From positions 232,311-296,310 of the forward strand of contig NZ_MUFV01000003.1 in assembly GCF_002017875.1 (NCBI RefSeq): a stretch of DNA of 64,000 bases. Direction: 5' to 3'. The DNA is from Deinococcus sp. LM3 (lineage in GTDB: Bacteria; Deinococcota; Deinococci; Deinococcales; Deinococcaceae). A program made the position numbers and the translations under genes. The stretch's first letter is position 1, and every line of letters starts with the position of its first letter. Below, piece by piece: positions 1-9,149 of the stretch. A model generated the notes under the pieces. The model was not told the origin of the DNA. It worked only from the letters and a program-made list of their open reading frames with translations, and ran no database searches.

Positions 1-2814
1 CCCGACGGCCAGATCCGGCAGGCGCACCGTGACGGTCCGGGTCACGATCTCGCCGGCGTCGGTGTCGGCGGCGTCGGTCAGCGCCGCGCCTTCCAGGGTC
101 AGGCTGCCCGGCACGTACGCCGCGACGCCCTGCAACGTGTCCGAGACGGTCACGCCCGTCAGGAGGTCGGGGGTGGTGTTGCGGACGTTCAGGCAGTAAC
201 GCAGGCGCTCGTTCGGCAGGGCGTCCACGGCGGTGGCGACCACGCCGTCGGCCCGCGTGAGGTTCTCCACGGTCTTGACGAGTTCCGCGCCGGGCGTGAC
301 GGTGGTCGTGTCGGTCACGCTGGCGAGGTCCTGCACGTCCGGCCGCCCGGCCCAGACGAGGCTGGCGGTCGCGAAGGTCGCGCGGGTCGTGCCGACCGCC
401 GTGCCGGCCGGGACGGTCACCTCGACCTCCAGCGCGCAGCTGCGCAGGCGGCCGTCCGGCAGGCGCGGCCAGCTGCCGTCCACGGTGACGCTGCTCACGG
501 CGGTCCGTTCGGCGTCGCTGACTACGCCGTTGCAGTCGCTGTCCAGGAACACCTGCCCGCTGAACCCGCCGGTGGTGGCAAAGGAGACCGTGCCGGTCGT
601 GCCGGGCGTGAAGGTGTGGGCGTAGCGCACGGTCAGCGGCGCCTCGCCCCGTCCGCTGCGGTCGGGGGTCAGGCCGACCCGTCCGGTCAGGCCGGCATTC
701 AGGGTCTGGTCCGCGCCGCTCGGGGTGGGCAGCGCGTAGTCGCGCAGGGCCGGGTCGCTCACGTCGCCGGTCAGGGCCGCCACGCCGTTCAGGCGCACGC
801 CGGTCACGACCTCGGTGGCCGTCGCGCCGGACCGGAAGGTCACGCCGGTCCAGTCGCCCGGCACGTACAGCGTGTACGAGCCGTCTGCGGCGGTCACGGC
901 GCTGCGGGTCACGGCTGCGCCCGCCCGGGTGCCGCTGACGGTCAGGGTGCGGGCGGCCAGGGCCGTCTCGTCGCCCTGCCGCGTCACGTCGTGGGCCGCG
1001 CCGCTCGCGCCGCGCCCGTCGTCACGGAACACCACGCCGCTCAGACGGTCGCCCTGGAACAGCCCGAACTCCTGCTCAGGAACCGAGGTGCTCGCGGCCG
1101 TGACGGTCACGGTGCGCGTGCCGTTCAGCGGGCTGACGAACACGAAGCCGCTGGGGTTCCCGGCGCTGGTCGCGGCGGCGGTGCGCGCGACCGGCAGGGT
1201 GTAGGTACCCTCGCCGAGCGCCAGCGTGAAGGTGCCGGCGCCGGCCGGAACCTGCGCGGAGGCCTGCACGCGCCCGCCCGTCACGGCGTTCACGAAGGTG
1301 GTGGGGCCGTCCCAGCTCTCGGCGTCGCGCGCGCCGTCGGGTTGGCGGTCGTGGTACACCACGCCGGTGACCGTGCAGACGTTCCCGACGCCGCCGACCG
1401 TGAACACGGCCTCGCCGATGCCGATGCCCAGCAGGCGCAGCAGCTGATCGACCGTGGCCATCAGCACGGTTTCCAGCACGGGCCGCAGGACCAGTCCCAG
1501 GGTGCTCAGGACCGGGGACAGCGCCGCGCTGATCGTGCTCGTCACGAGCGCCGTGGGGACCAGCGGCGCGGGGTCGCGGAGTTCCAGGGTGAGGTTGCCG
1601 GGCGTGCCCAGGCTGGTCAGCAGCGTGCCGACCAGCGTGCCGACGGCGGCGCTGCTGCTGCCGACCGTGTACGTCTGCGGGTAGGGGGGAGCGGCGGTGA
1701 CGGTCGCCAGCGGGTAGGTGCCGTCCGCGAAGGCCCTGGCGCGGACGTTCAGCACGATCGGCACTTCCAGCAGGGGGGTGACCCGCACGCTCAGGTCCAC
1801 CGTGCCGATGATCGCCTGCGTCAGCGAAGCGAAGGGGTTGGCGTTCGAGCGGTTGAAGAACACACTGTCGCTGATCTGTCCCAGGCCCAGCTGCGCCACT
1901 CCGGGCTGCGCGTCCAGGCTCAGCGCGCGGCTGATCGCGTCGACCGTGCCGATGGTGCCGCTGGCCTTCGCGACCTCCAGGTACAGGTCCAGGGTGGTCA
2001 GCGTGAGTTTCCCGTCGGTCAAACCGAGGACGTTCAGTTGCGTGCCGCCCAGGTCCACGTTCAGCTTGGCGCGGATGGCGGCCGTGTTGAACTGCGTGCC
2101 CTGCGGCCCGCAGCGGTACACCGGCGGCTCGATGACCTGCAGGTACACCCGCACGGTCGGCGTGACCGTGTTGACGCCCAGCCCCAGGCCCGACAGGCTC
2201 ACGTTCAGGGCATTCAGCGTGACGGGCGTGGGGGTGGTCACGGCGTTGCGGTAGTTGAACAGCTGCACGCTGCCGGTCAGCAGGTTCAGCAGGTTCACCT
2301 GCGAGGTCAGGAACGCGGCGCTGCTCCCCTCCAGTTTCAGCAGGTCACCCAGCCGGATGGTGCCGTTCGGGGCCGACAGCGCGGGCCGCAGCAGGTTCAG
2401 GGCGTTCACGGCGGCCGTGTTCCCGGAGGTCTGCGCGGCCTGCGCGGCCACGTCCAGCACCTGCAGCAGCGTCACGTCGGCGTTCAGGGCCTCGCCGGTC
2501 GTGCCGACGCCCGCCTCGGCCGTCAGGGCGTCCAGAAACAGGCCCAGGTTCACGTCGGCGTTCGCGATGGCGTTCCAGTCGGCGGCGCTCAGGGTCAGGG
2601 ACCCGCCGCCCAGCAGTCCCTGGAACAGGCCGTTCAGGATCACGCTGCGCTGCGAGTCCACGCTCAGCAGGCGCGGTCCGGCCGCGACGCACGCGACGGC
2701 CGAGCAGGACCCGGCCTGCGCGCCGGCGCTCCAGGGGGTGATCAGCAGGGTCAGCAGCAGTGCCAGGCGGGACAGCCAGTGCGGCGCCCGGTTCGGTCGG
2801 TTCATTCGGGGCAT
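1..2814 (-). CDS. Large secreted DUF11/SdrD-like surface protein, C-terminus beyond window
   Basis: An open frame of 938 codons runs off the left edge without a stop. The start ATG shares one base with the stop of the upstream gene (TGATG), so translation is probably coupled. Residues 1-36 are a signal peptide: a basic start, a Leu-rich core and an Ala-x-Ala type end. The first ~450 residues are Asn/Leu/Val/Thr-rich and unassigned. After that come SdrD/CNA-B-like modules (GVVYHDRQ, GVVFRDDG, GQVFLDSDCNG), typical of extended Ig-like stalks. The last visible stretch (NVRNTTPDLLTGVTVSDTL) matches the DUF11 repeat. It is most likely exported and attached to the cell surface; the anchor would lie outside the window. 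The exact role is unknown. Confidence 0.75.
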   Translation of the reverse strand, partial: MPRMNRPNRAPHWLSRLALLLTLLITPWSAGAQAGSCSAVACVAAGPRLLSVDSQRSVILNGLFQGLLGGGSLTLSAADWNAIANADVNLGLFLDALTAEAGVGTTGEALNADVTLLQVLDVAAQAAQTSGNTAAVNALNLLRPALSAPNGTIRLGDLLKLEGSSAAFLTSQVNLLNLLTGSVQLFNYRNAVTTPTPVTLNALNVSLSGLGLGVNTVTPTVRVYLQVIEPPVYRCGPQGTQFNTAAIRAKLNVDLGGTQLNVLGLTDGKLTLTTLDLYLEVAKASGTIGTVDAISRALSLDAQPGVAQLGLGQISDSVFFNRSNANPFASLTQAIIGTVDLSVRVTPLLEVPIVLNVRARAFADGTYPLATVTAAPPYPQTYTVGSSSAAVGTLVGTLLTSLGTPGNLTLELRDPAPLVPTALVTSTISAALSPVLSTLGLVLRPVLETVLMATVDQLLRLLGIGIGEAVFTVGGVGNVCTVTGVVYHDRQPDGARDAESWDGPTTFVNAVTGGRVQASAQVPAGAGTFTLALGEGTYTLPVARTAAATSAGNPSGFVFVSPLNGTRTVTVTAASTSVPEQEFGLFQGDRLSGVVFRDDGRGASGAAHDVTRQGDETALAARTLTVSGTRAGAAVTRSAVTAADGSYTLYVPGDWTGVTFRSGATATEVVTGVRLNGVAALTGDVSDPALRDYALPTPSGADQTLNAGLTGRVGLTPDRSGRGEAPLTVRYAHTFTPGTTGTVSFATTGGFSGQVFLDSDCNGVVSDAERTAVSSVTVDGSWPRLPDGRLRSCALEVEVTVPAGTAVGTTRATFATASLVWAGRPDVQDLASVTDTTTVTPGAELVKTVENLTRADGVVATAVDALPNERLRYCLNVRNTTPDLLTGVTVSDTLQGVAAYVPGSLTLEGAALTDAADTDAGEIVTRTVTVRLPDLAVG

Positions 2815-5800
2815 CAGCGGCCTCCAGACAGGTCGGCGCGGAGGAACACGCCGGGGTTGGCGCCGGTGGTCAGGCCGGCGGTCGTGCCGGTCGCGCCTGC
2901 GGTGTACCCGGCCACGAGGCGCAGGCCGTCGCTGATCCGGTAGCGCAGGTCCGCGCCGTAGGTGAGGTTCAGGGCGTTCAGGCCCGGTTGCGAGATCAGG
3001 TAGCCGTTCAGGCCGGCGCTCAGGCGGTCGGTGAGGGGCACGGTGACGCTCAGGCCCCCCTGGTAGGTGCTCTTGTCCCGTTCGGTGACGGGCACGCGGT
3101 ACGCGAAGCTGGGTTGCAGCGACAGGCTGCGCGCCGGGGCGGCGTTCTGCGGCGGGGTCGCCTCGGCCGGCGCGGCCACCGGTTCGTCCGGCCCGGCCTC
3201 GTTCGGCTCCGGTTCACGGGTGGGCTGGTCACGGGTGGACTGGTCGGCCACGCGGCGCAGCGGGAACTGCGCGTCCAGGGCGACCTCGCCTTCCAGCACC
3301 GTGCCGACACTGCTGGAATCCGTGTTGCCCAGGCGGTGGTACTGCAGCAGCGCCACCCGGTCGGTCCGCCACGCGTGACTCAGGGTCATCTGCGCCTGCG
3401 TGGTGGGCAGCACCTGCACGCTGCCGTCCACGCTCAGGACGTGCTGGCCGAGCGTGCCGGTCGCGCCGCCGCGCACGGTCAGGCGGGTGTCGGTGCCGCG
3501 CGCGGCGTCCACGCCCAGCGACGCCGAGAAGGTCTCGCTCAGGTACCGCACGCCGAGGGCGCCGGTCGCGGAGTTCAGGCCGGTGGACAGTTCCCGCGCG
3601 ACCGACGCGCTGACGTTCGCCTTGACACGCTCGGTCACGTTGATCGGCACGTCCACCCCGAACCGCGCGCGGCTGCTCTGACCGCTCGCGCCGGGCAGCT
3701 GGTACGACACGTTCAGGTTCGCGTTGCCCAGCTGCTGCTGCACGCCCACCTCGCCGATCAGCGACCCCTCCTCACCCCAGGTCTGCTGCAGGCGCCCGAG
3801 CAGGCTGGCGGTGGAACTCAGGCGGTAGTTGACGTTCAGGCGCGACTGCGGCCGGGCGCTGCCCAGCAGCGGCTGCGAGTGCTGCACCTCGGCGCTCGTG
3901 CGGTCCTGGGCGTAGCGGGCCAGGACCACGCCGTTCAGGCCGGTGCCGTGCTCGGCGGTCGGGAACACGACCTCCGCCCCGGCCCCGACGGTCCAGCGGG
4001 CGTCCAGCGGCCGGTCGGCGGTCAGTGAGACGCGCTGGTCGCCGGTCTGCACGCGGTGCTGGAGTTTCACGCCGAACGTCGCCTGCCGGTACGCGACCTC
4101 GCCCACGCCCCGCACCGTCGCGGCGTCCGGGGTGGGTTCGGCGGTGTACGCGGCGCTGGCCGTGACCGGCCCCTCGCGGTACTGCGCGTCGATCCCGAAC
4201 CGGCCGCGCGGCGCTTCCGGGTCCAGCCGGTACGAGGCGAGCACCGTGAGCGGCAGCGTGCGGTACTGCACCTGCGCGCCGTACCGGAATTCGGACCCGG
4301 TGCGGGCCACGCCGCCGTCGAGGGTCCAGGGACCCTGCGCGTAGCTCAGGCCGGCGCCCAGCGTGAGTTCCAGGGCGCCGGCGCCCTGCGGCACGTACGC
4401 CACGGACAGCCGCTGCGGCTCGAAGTCCGGGCCGTACAGGCCCAGCGGGGACGCCAGGGTCAGGCGGCCGGTCAGCCCGTCGAGCTGGTAGTCGCGGCCC
4501 GCCTGGAGGGTCTGCTCGGCCGCGCCGCTGATCAGCGTCACGCGTTCGCTGCCCACGCGCGGCAGGCTGGACAGCAGGTAGCTGCGGCCCCCGTCCGGCT
4601 GGATGGTCTCGGTGACGCTTCCGGTGGGCGTGCGGGCCGCCAGGGCGCGCACGCTCCAGGGGCCGCGCCGGAGCTCGCCGCGCAGCGCACTGGCGCGCGG
4701 CAGGCTCGACAGCGGCGCCAGGGCCAGCGCGCCGTCGTAGTACCCGAGGCTCAGGTCGCGCCGCTCGTAGCGGAACGCGAAGCCCAGGTCGCTGCTGAGG
4801 TTCGTGCGGGACTCGGTGCCGCTGCCGGTCAGCGCGAAGCGTTTCCCGGCGGTGGCGGCCGAGGTCAGGGCGGGCAGGCCGGCCGTGTCGGCGGACGCCT
4901 GGAGGGCCCCGCCCAGCAGCGGCAACTCGGCGTACCCGCGCGCCTGCGCCTCGAAGCTCAGGCCGCTGGCCGGCGAGTACCGCACCCCGGCGCTCGCCTG
5001 GTACGTGACGACCGTCTCGTCCGGCACGTCCACGAACAGCGCGCGGGTCGCGCGCAGGTTCCCCAGCGCGGCCTGCACGTTCACGGTGCGGGCGCTGCTG
5101 AGGGGTTCCAGGCGCACGCGGGCCACGCCGCCGGTCAGGTTGACCTGGTAGCCGGCGGTCTGCGGGTCGGCGTCCGGGTCGAGCGGTTCGAGGTCCGTCG
5201 AGAGCGTGACCTGCCCGGCGCCGCTGGGCAGCCCCTGGGCGTCCACGGTGCGGACCAGCAGCGCCACCGGGGTGCTGCCGTCGGCGGTGACGCCCTCCTC
5301 AAGGCCCAGGTCCAGCCGCTCGGCCTGTCCGGGCACGCGGACGCGCACGCGGTCACTCTGCTGCCCGAAGGTCGCCTCGATCAGGTTCTCGCCGACGCTC
5401 AGGGGCAGGCCGATGTACACCAGCCGCGACACGCCCTGTCCCTGCCCGGCCTCGCCGAGCAGCGCTTCCGGGATGACCTGCCCGTTCACCTTCAGCGTGA
5501 CGGGCACGTTCGACGGGCCTTCCAGCGTGACGTTCGTGCGGGCGCCCTCGGCGAGGATCACGCCGTCGCGCGGCGAGCGGATCAGGCCGTCGCGTTCCGT
5601 GGCGCTCAGGGTGGTGGCGCGGGCGGCGTCGGCGGCGTCCACGCTGCCGGACAGGATCAGGTCGCGTTCGCCCACGCGGGCGCTCAGGCCCAGCGGCTCG
5701 GGCGCGCCGATCACGCCGACGTGCGCGGCCGTGTACGCCAGCGTCCCGCCGGTCGTGCCGGCCGGGAGGGTCCAGTACAGGCGGCCGCCCTCCCCGACGC

Positions 5801-7595
5801 GCGGGTCCGGCAGCACCGTGACGCGGTCCCCGACGCGCAGTTCGCTGCTGCCCGAGCGGTACGCCGCGCCCTCGGGCGGTAGGTGCGCGGCCAGCAGCGA
5901 GCCGGTGGTCAGGCCCCGCACGCTGAACGGCAGGGTGATCACGGTCGAGCGGGTGGCCTGCGGGCGGGCCGTGAAGGTCAGCGGTCCGCTCAGCGGCGCG
6001 CCGGCGATCTGGCCGTCCACCTCGGGCGTGACGGTCAGGGTCGTGACGCCCTCCTCGGCGGTCGTGTACGGCAGGCGGGCGACGGCGCTGCCGTACGGCG
6101 CGAGCGTCACCTGCGGGCGGGTGTCCTCCGGTTCGGCCAGCGTCTCGTCCTGCGGGGCGGGGGGCGCGCCGTCCGCTTCCGGGCGGATCTGCACGCGCGG
6201 CGCCTGCACCGCCACGGTGGGCGGCACGGCGACGCTGCCCAGCGTGACCGTCACGGGGCGCCCGGTGGGGTTCTGCACGAACACCGGCAGTTCCGCCCCG
6301 AAGCCCGCCTCCTGCGGCGCGGCCGGCAGGACCCGCAGGCCCAGCAGGGTGCGGCGCAGCGCGGCGCTCAGGTTCAGCGGGGCCAGGTCGCCGGCGCCGC
6401 TGACCTGCACGGCGCCGCTCTCGGGCGCGCCGAAGGCGACGCGGGCGGTCCACTCGCGCCGCACGGTCCCGCCGGCCGGCACGACCAGCGGGCCGGCCGG
6501 GGTGTCCTGCGGGGTCAGCCACGCGGGCCACTGCACCGTCAGGTCGCCGCTCAGCGCGGCCGCGCCCGCGTTGCGGGCGTCCAGCGTGACGGTCACGGTC
6601 TCGCCGGGCAGCGGGTCGGCCGGCGTGACGCTCAGCGCGGCGCGCAGGTCCGGCCGGCCTTCCGCGAACGGCACGCGGGTCGCGGTCGCACCCAGCGTGA
6701 CGGTCACGGCGGCGTCCGCGCCCTGCGGCGTGCCTTCCAGCGTCAGGGTGCGGCTCTCGCCCTCGTCCAGCGTGAGGGTCGTGACCGGCTGGCCGTCCTC
6801 GTCCCGCAGGCCAGCGCCGCTGACGCCCAAGCCGCTCAGGGTGACCGGCACGGTCAGCGGCGCGCCCGGATTCTCGACCGTCAGGGTCGCGCGGCCCGCC
6901 TCTTCCAGATCGCGGGTGGCGGTCACGATCAGGCGGCCCGGCTGGGTGCCCTGCACCTGCGCCGTGACCGGCTCGTCCAGGCCCGGCAGCGTCAGGCGCA
7001 GTTCCAGCGGGCCGGCCGTGCCGATCAGGACCGGCACCTCGGCCGTGACGGTCCCGCCGGCCGGAAGGGTGCGGGTGAGGTTCACGGGGCTGGCGACCAG
7101 TCCCTCGTCCAGGCTCAGGTCCGGCGTGAGGGTCAGCGCCTCGCTGTACGCCGAGCGCAGCGTGACGCGGGCGGTGACGGTGCTGCCGACCGGCGCGGAG
7201 GCCGGTACGTCCAGCGTGACGGTCACGTCCGGCTGCACGGTCAGCGTGACGTCGGCGCCGCCGGCTCCGACCGTCACCTCGGTCTGGTCCAGGCGGGCGC
7301 CGGCGCTGCTCAGGCGCAGGTCGTAGCGGCCTTCGGGCAGGTCCAGCAGCGTCCCGCCGACCGGAATGCGCACCGTGCGCGCCCCGCCCGTGAGGGCCGG
7401 GCCGCTGAGGTCCACGCTGACCGGAACGGCCGCGCCGTCCGGGCTGTTCAGGACGGCGCGCAGCGCGACCGGGGCCGCCTGCGCGCCGCTCAGCAGCAGG
7501 GCACTCAGGGCCAGCAGGCGCGGCAGTCGGCGCGGAAGGGAAGACGAGGTGGCGGGGCGGACAGGGGCGGAAGAAGGCGTGAGGGGGACCTTCAT
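2814..7595 (-). CDS. Giant secreted protein: Ig-like N-terminal half, probable outer-membrane beta-barrel C-terminal half
   Basis: 1593 residues. A long basic leader is followed by a hydrophobic core ending near residue 40 (SGAQAAP), read as a signal peptide. Residues ~60-850 are tandem all-beta, Ig-like modules with DUF11/CARDB character. From ~870 to the end the pattern changes to alternating short amphipathic strands with Tyr/Arg/Gly turns (for example LSLGYYDGALAL, LNVNYRLSS), as in outer-membrane barrels. A Pro/Glu-rich loop (~1430-1470) interrupts the barrel. The gene overlaps its upstream neighbour by four bases (ATGA) and its downstream neighbour by one, so it is the core of one operon. 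I infer a surface-exposed or translocating outer-membrane protein; I cannot name its substrate. Confidence 0.7.
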   Translation of the reverse strand: MKVPLTPSSAPVRPATSSSLPRRLPRLLALSALLLSGAQAAPVALRAVLNSPDGAAVPVSVDLSGPALTGGARTVRIPVGGTLLDLPEGRYDLRLSSAGARLDQTEVTVGAGGADVTLTVQPDVTVTLDVPASAPVGSTVTARVTLRSAYSEALTLTPDLSLDEGLVASPVNLTRTLPAGGTVTAEVPVLIGTAGPLELRLTLPGLDEPVTAQVQGTQPGRLIVTATRDLEEAGRATLTVENPGAPLTVPVTLSGLGVSGAGLRDEDGQPVTTLTLDEGESRTLTLEGTPQGADAAVTVTLGATATRVPFAEGRPDLRAALSVTPADPLPGETVTVTLDARNAGAAALSGDLTVQWPAWLTPQDTPAGPLVVPAGGTVRREWTARVAFGAPESGAVQVSGAGDLAPLNLSAALRRTLLGLRVLPAAPQEAGFGAELPVFVQNPTGRPVTVTLGSVAVPPTVAVQAPRVQIRPEADGAPPAPQDETLAEPEDTRPQVTLAPYGSAVARLPYTTAEEGVTTLTVTPEVDGQIAGAPLSGPLTFTARPQATRSTVITLPFSVRGLTTGSLLAAHLPPEGAAYRSGSSELRVGDRVTVLPDPRVGEGGRLYWTLPAGTTGGTLAYTAAHVGVIGAPEPLGLSARVGERDLILSGSVDAADAARATTLSATERDGLIRSPRDGVILAEGARTNVTLEGPSNVPVTLKVNGQVIPEALLGEAGQGQGVSRLVYIGLPLSVGENLIEATFGQQSDRVRVRVPGQAERLDLGLEEGVTADGSTPVALLVRTVDAQGLPSGAGQVTLSTDLEPLDPDADPQTAGYQVNLTGGVARVRLEPLSSARTVNVQAALGNLRATRALFVDVPDETVVTYQASAGVRYSPASGLSFEAQARGYAELPLLGGALQASADTAGLPALTSAATAGKRFALTGSGTESRTNLSSDLGFAFRYERRDLSLGYYDGALALAPLSSLPRASALRGELRRGPWSVRALAARTPTGSVTETIQPDGGRSYLLSSLPRVGSERVTLISGAAEQTLQAGRDYQLDGLTGRLTLASPLGLYGPDFEPQRLSVAYVPQGAGALELTLGAGLSYAQGPWTLDGGVARTGSEFRYGAQVQYRTLPLTVLASYRLDPEAPRGRFGIDAQYREGPVTASAAYTAEPTPDAATVRGVGEVAYRQATFGVKLQHRVQTGDQRVSLTADRPLDARWTVGAGAEVVFPTAEHGTGLNGVVLARYAQDRTSAEVQHSQPLLGSARPQSRLNVNYRLSSTASLLGRLQQTWGEEGSLIGEVGVQQQLGNANLNVSYQLPGASGQSSRARFGVDVPINVTERVKANVSASVARELSTGLNSATGALGVRYLSETFSASLGVDAARGTDTRLTVRGGATGTLGQHVLSVDGSVQVLPTTQAQMTLSHAWRTDRVALLQYHRLGNTDSSSVGTVLEGEVALDAQFPLRRVADQSTRDQPTREPEPNEAGPDEPVAAPAEATPPQNAAPARSLSLQPSFAYRVPVTERDKSTYQGGLSVTVPLTDRLSAGLNGYLISQPGLNALNLTYGADLRYRISDGLRLVAGYTAGATGTTAGLTTGANPGVFLRADLSGGR

Positions 7596-9142
7596 GGTTC
7601 TCTCCAGAGCACGTCCGGGTCGTTCGAGCCGGCCGGTGTGAGGGTGACGTACTGCAGTGTAATGGTGGAGTACAGGACGCCCAGCACGAAGGTGCGCGTC
7701 TCGCTGTCCGGGGTGGCGCGGTCCGTGACGGTCACGTCCTGCACCGGGCGGGCGCTGCTGACGGTCAGCGTGACGACGCTGCCGCCACCGGCAGTGGGGG
7801 CGACGCTGCGCGTGATCAGCAGCGGTCCCTGACGGACGGTGGTGTTCATGGGGGCGCCGGCGCCGGACGGCAGGCCGCTGCCCGTCACGGCGCTCGGCTG
7901 CTGCAGCGCGAAGTCCAGGCGGGTCAGGGCGAACACGTCCGCCACGCGCGGGCCGAAGCCCGGCACCGGCTCGAACGGCGCGGTGTCCCGGTCGAGCGTG
8001 ACCAGCCAGGGGCCGGGTGTCAGGTTGCGCAGGGCGTAGCGGCCCATCTCGTCGGTCACGGCCTGCACGCCACTGGCGAGCAGCACGCGCGCGCCGGCGA
8101 GCGGGGAGTCCTGCGGGTCGCGGCGGCCGTTGCCGTTCACGTCCAGGAAGACCTCGCCGATCAGGGTGGCGCGGCGGTCGAACACGCCGGGCGTGACGCG
8201 CACGGTCGCGCTGGCCTCGTTGCTGCGCGTGACCTGCCCGTCCGGGCCGGTGACGATCGCCACGCCGGTCGCGCTGAGGTCCCGTTCGCGGCCCGAGCCG
8301 TCCACGGCGTCCACGCCGATGCGGGCGCGGTACGTGACGGTCAGGGTCTGCCCGGCGCTGACCGTGCCGGGCGTGAACGTGACCTGCCGCCCGTCGGCAC
8401 TGACGGCCGCCGTGACCGGCGCGCCGTTCGCTCCGAGCTGGGCGCTGCTCGGCACGTAGCTCAGGCCGGCGGGCAGCGTCACGGTCAGGGACGCCGACCC
8501 CCCCTCGGGCACGCTGACCGGGAGGGTCAGGGTGAAGGTGGGTTCGTCGCCCGGCTGCGCCAGGACCGGGGCGACGCTGTGACTCAGCAGCAGCGCCGCG
8601 ACGGGCCGCAGGCGCACCTGCGTGACGTTCACGCGGTCGCTGCGCCCGCCGCAGGTCGCGGCGAGGTTCACGTTCAGCGTGGCGGTCAGGGCGCGGGTGA
8701 CGGTCACGGCGACCGTCACCTCCCGCGACTGTCCGGGGTTCAGGGTCAGGCTGGTCAGTTCGCGGGCGTCGGCGGCGGCGCTGTCCTGCACGCGCACCTG
8801 CACGCCCTCGGTGGGCTCGAGCAGGCTGGCGTTCAGGGTGACGGGACCACCCTGGTCGCCCTGCACGCTGACCGTGTACGGAATGAGGATGGTGCCGGGC
8901 GCGGCGCTGCTGATCACCCGCGCCGCGCCGGGCTGCCCGTCGGGCGTGACGCTGGGCGTGCAGGGCTCCTGCGCCCGCAGCGTCACGGTGTTCGACGGAA
9001 TCAGGACCTGCGGGCCGCCGGGGACGGTGGCGCGCAGCGCGGCGGTGTTACGGATCTCCCCGGCACGGACCGTTCCAGCGCCGAGCATGGTCAGCGTGAT
9101 CAGCAGGGCCGACCGGACAGGAGTGGAGGAGAGGGTGAACAC
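7592..9142 (-). CDS. Secreted DUF11/SdrD B-like protein
   Basis: 516 residues from a GTG start preceded by GAGG. The N-terminus is a signal peptide (core SALLITLTMLGAG, cleavage after VRAG). Residues ~190-300 form a DUF11-type module (TVTLPAGLSYVPSSAQL, then TVTYRARIGVD). Residues ~315-395 carry a clear SdrD B-like/carboxypeptidase-regulatory fold with a Ca-binding style signature (GEVFLDVNGNGRRDPQDSP) and YALRNLTPGPW. It sits seven bases after the upstream gene's stop and overlaps the downstream gene by ATGA, so the genes are co-translated. Probably an exported structural partner of the large barrel protein; the function is inferred from context only. Confidence 0.72.
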   Translation of the reverse strand: MFTLSSTPVRSALLITLTMLGAGTVRAGEIRNTAALRATVPGGPQVLIPSNTVTLRAQEPCTPSVTPDGQPGAARVISSAAPGTILIPYTVSVQGDQGGPVTLNASLLEPTEGVQVRVQDSAAADARELTSLTLNPGQSREVTVAVTVTRALTATLNVNLAATCGGRSDRVNVTQVRLRPVAALLLSHSVAPVLAQPGDEPTFTLTLPVSVPEGGSASLTVTLPAGLSYVPSSAQLGANGAPVTAAVSADGRQVTFTPGTVSAGQTLTVTYRARIGVDAVDGSGRERDLSATGVAIVTGPDGQVTRSNEASATVRVTPGVFDRRATLIGEVFLDVNGNGRRDPQDSPLAGARVLLASGVQAVTDEMGRYALRNLTPGPWLVTLDRDTAPFEPVPGFGPRVADVFALTRLDFALQQPSAVTGSGLPSGAGAPMNTTVRQGPLLITRSVAPTAGGGSVVTLTVSSARPVQDVTVTDRATPDSETRTFVLGVLYSTITLQYVTLTPAGSNDPDVLWREP

Positions 9143-9149
9143 GTCCGCC

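Noticed and set aside
616..2943. Long plus-strand open frame (775 codons) and similar ones up to ~11 kb
   Set aside because: Arg/Gly/Ala/Gln-rich text with no motif, antisense to signal-peptide-bearing DUF11 genes; an effect of high GC.
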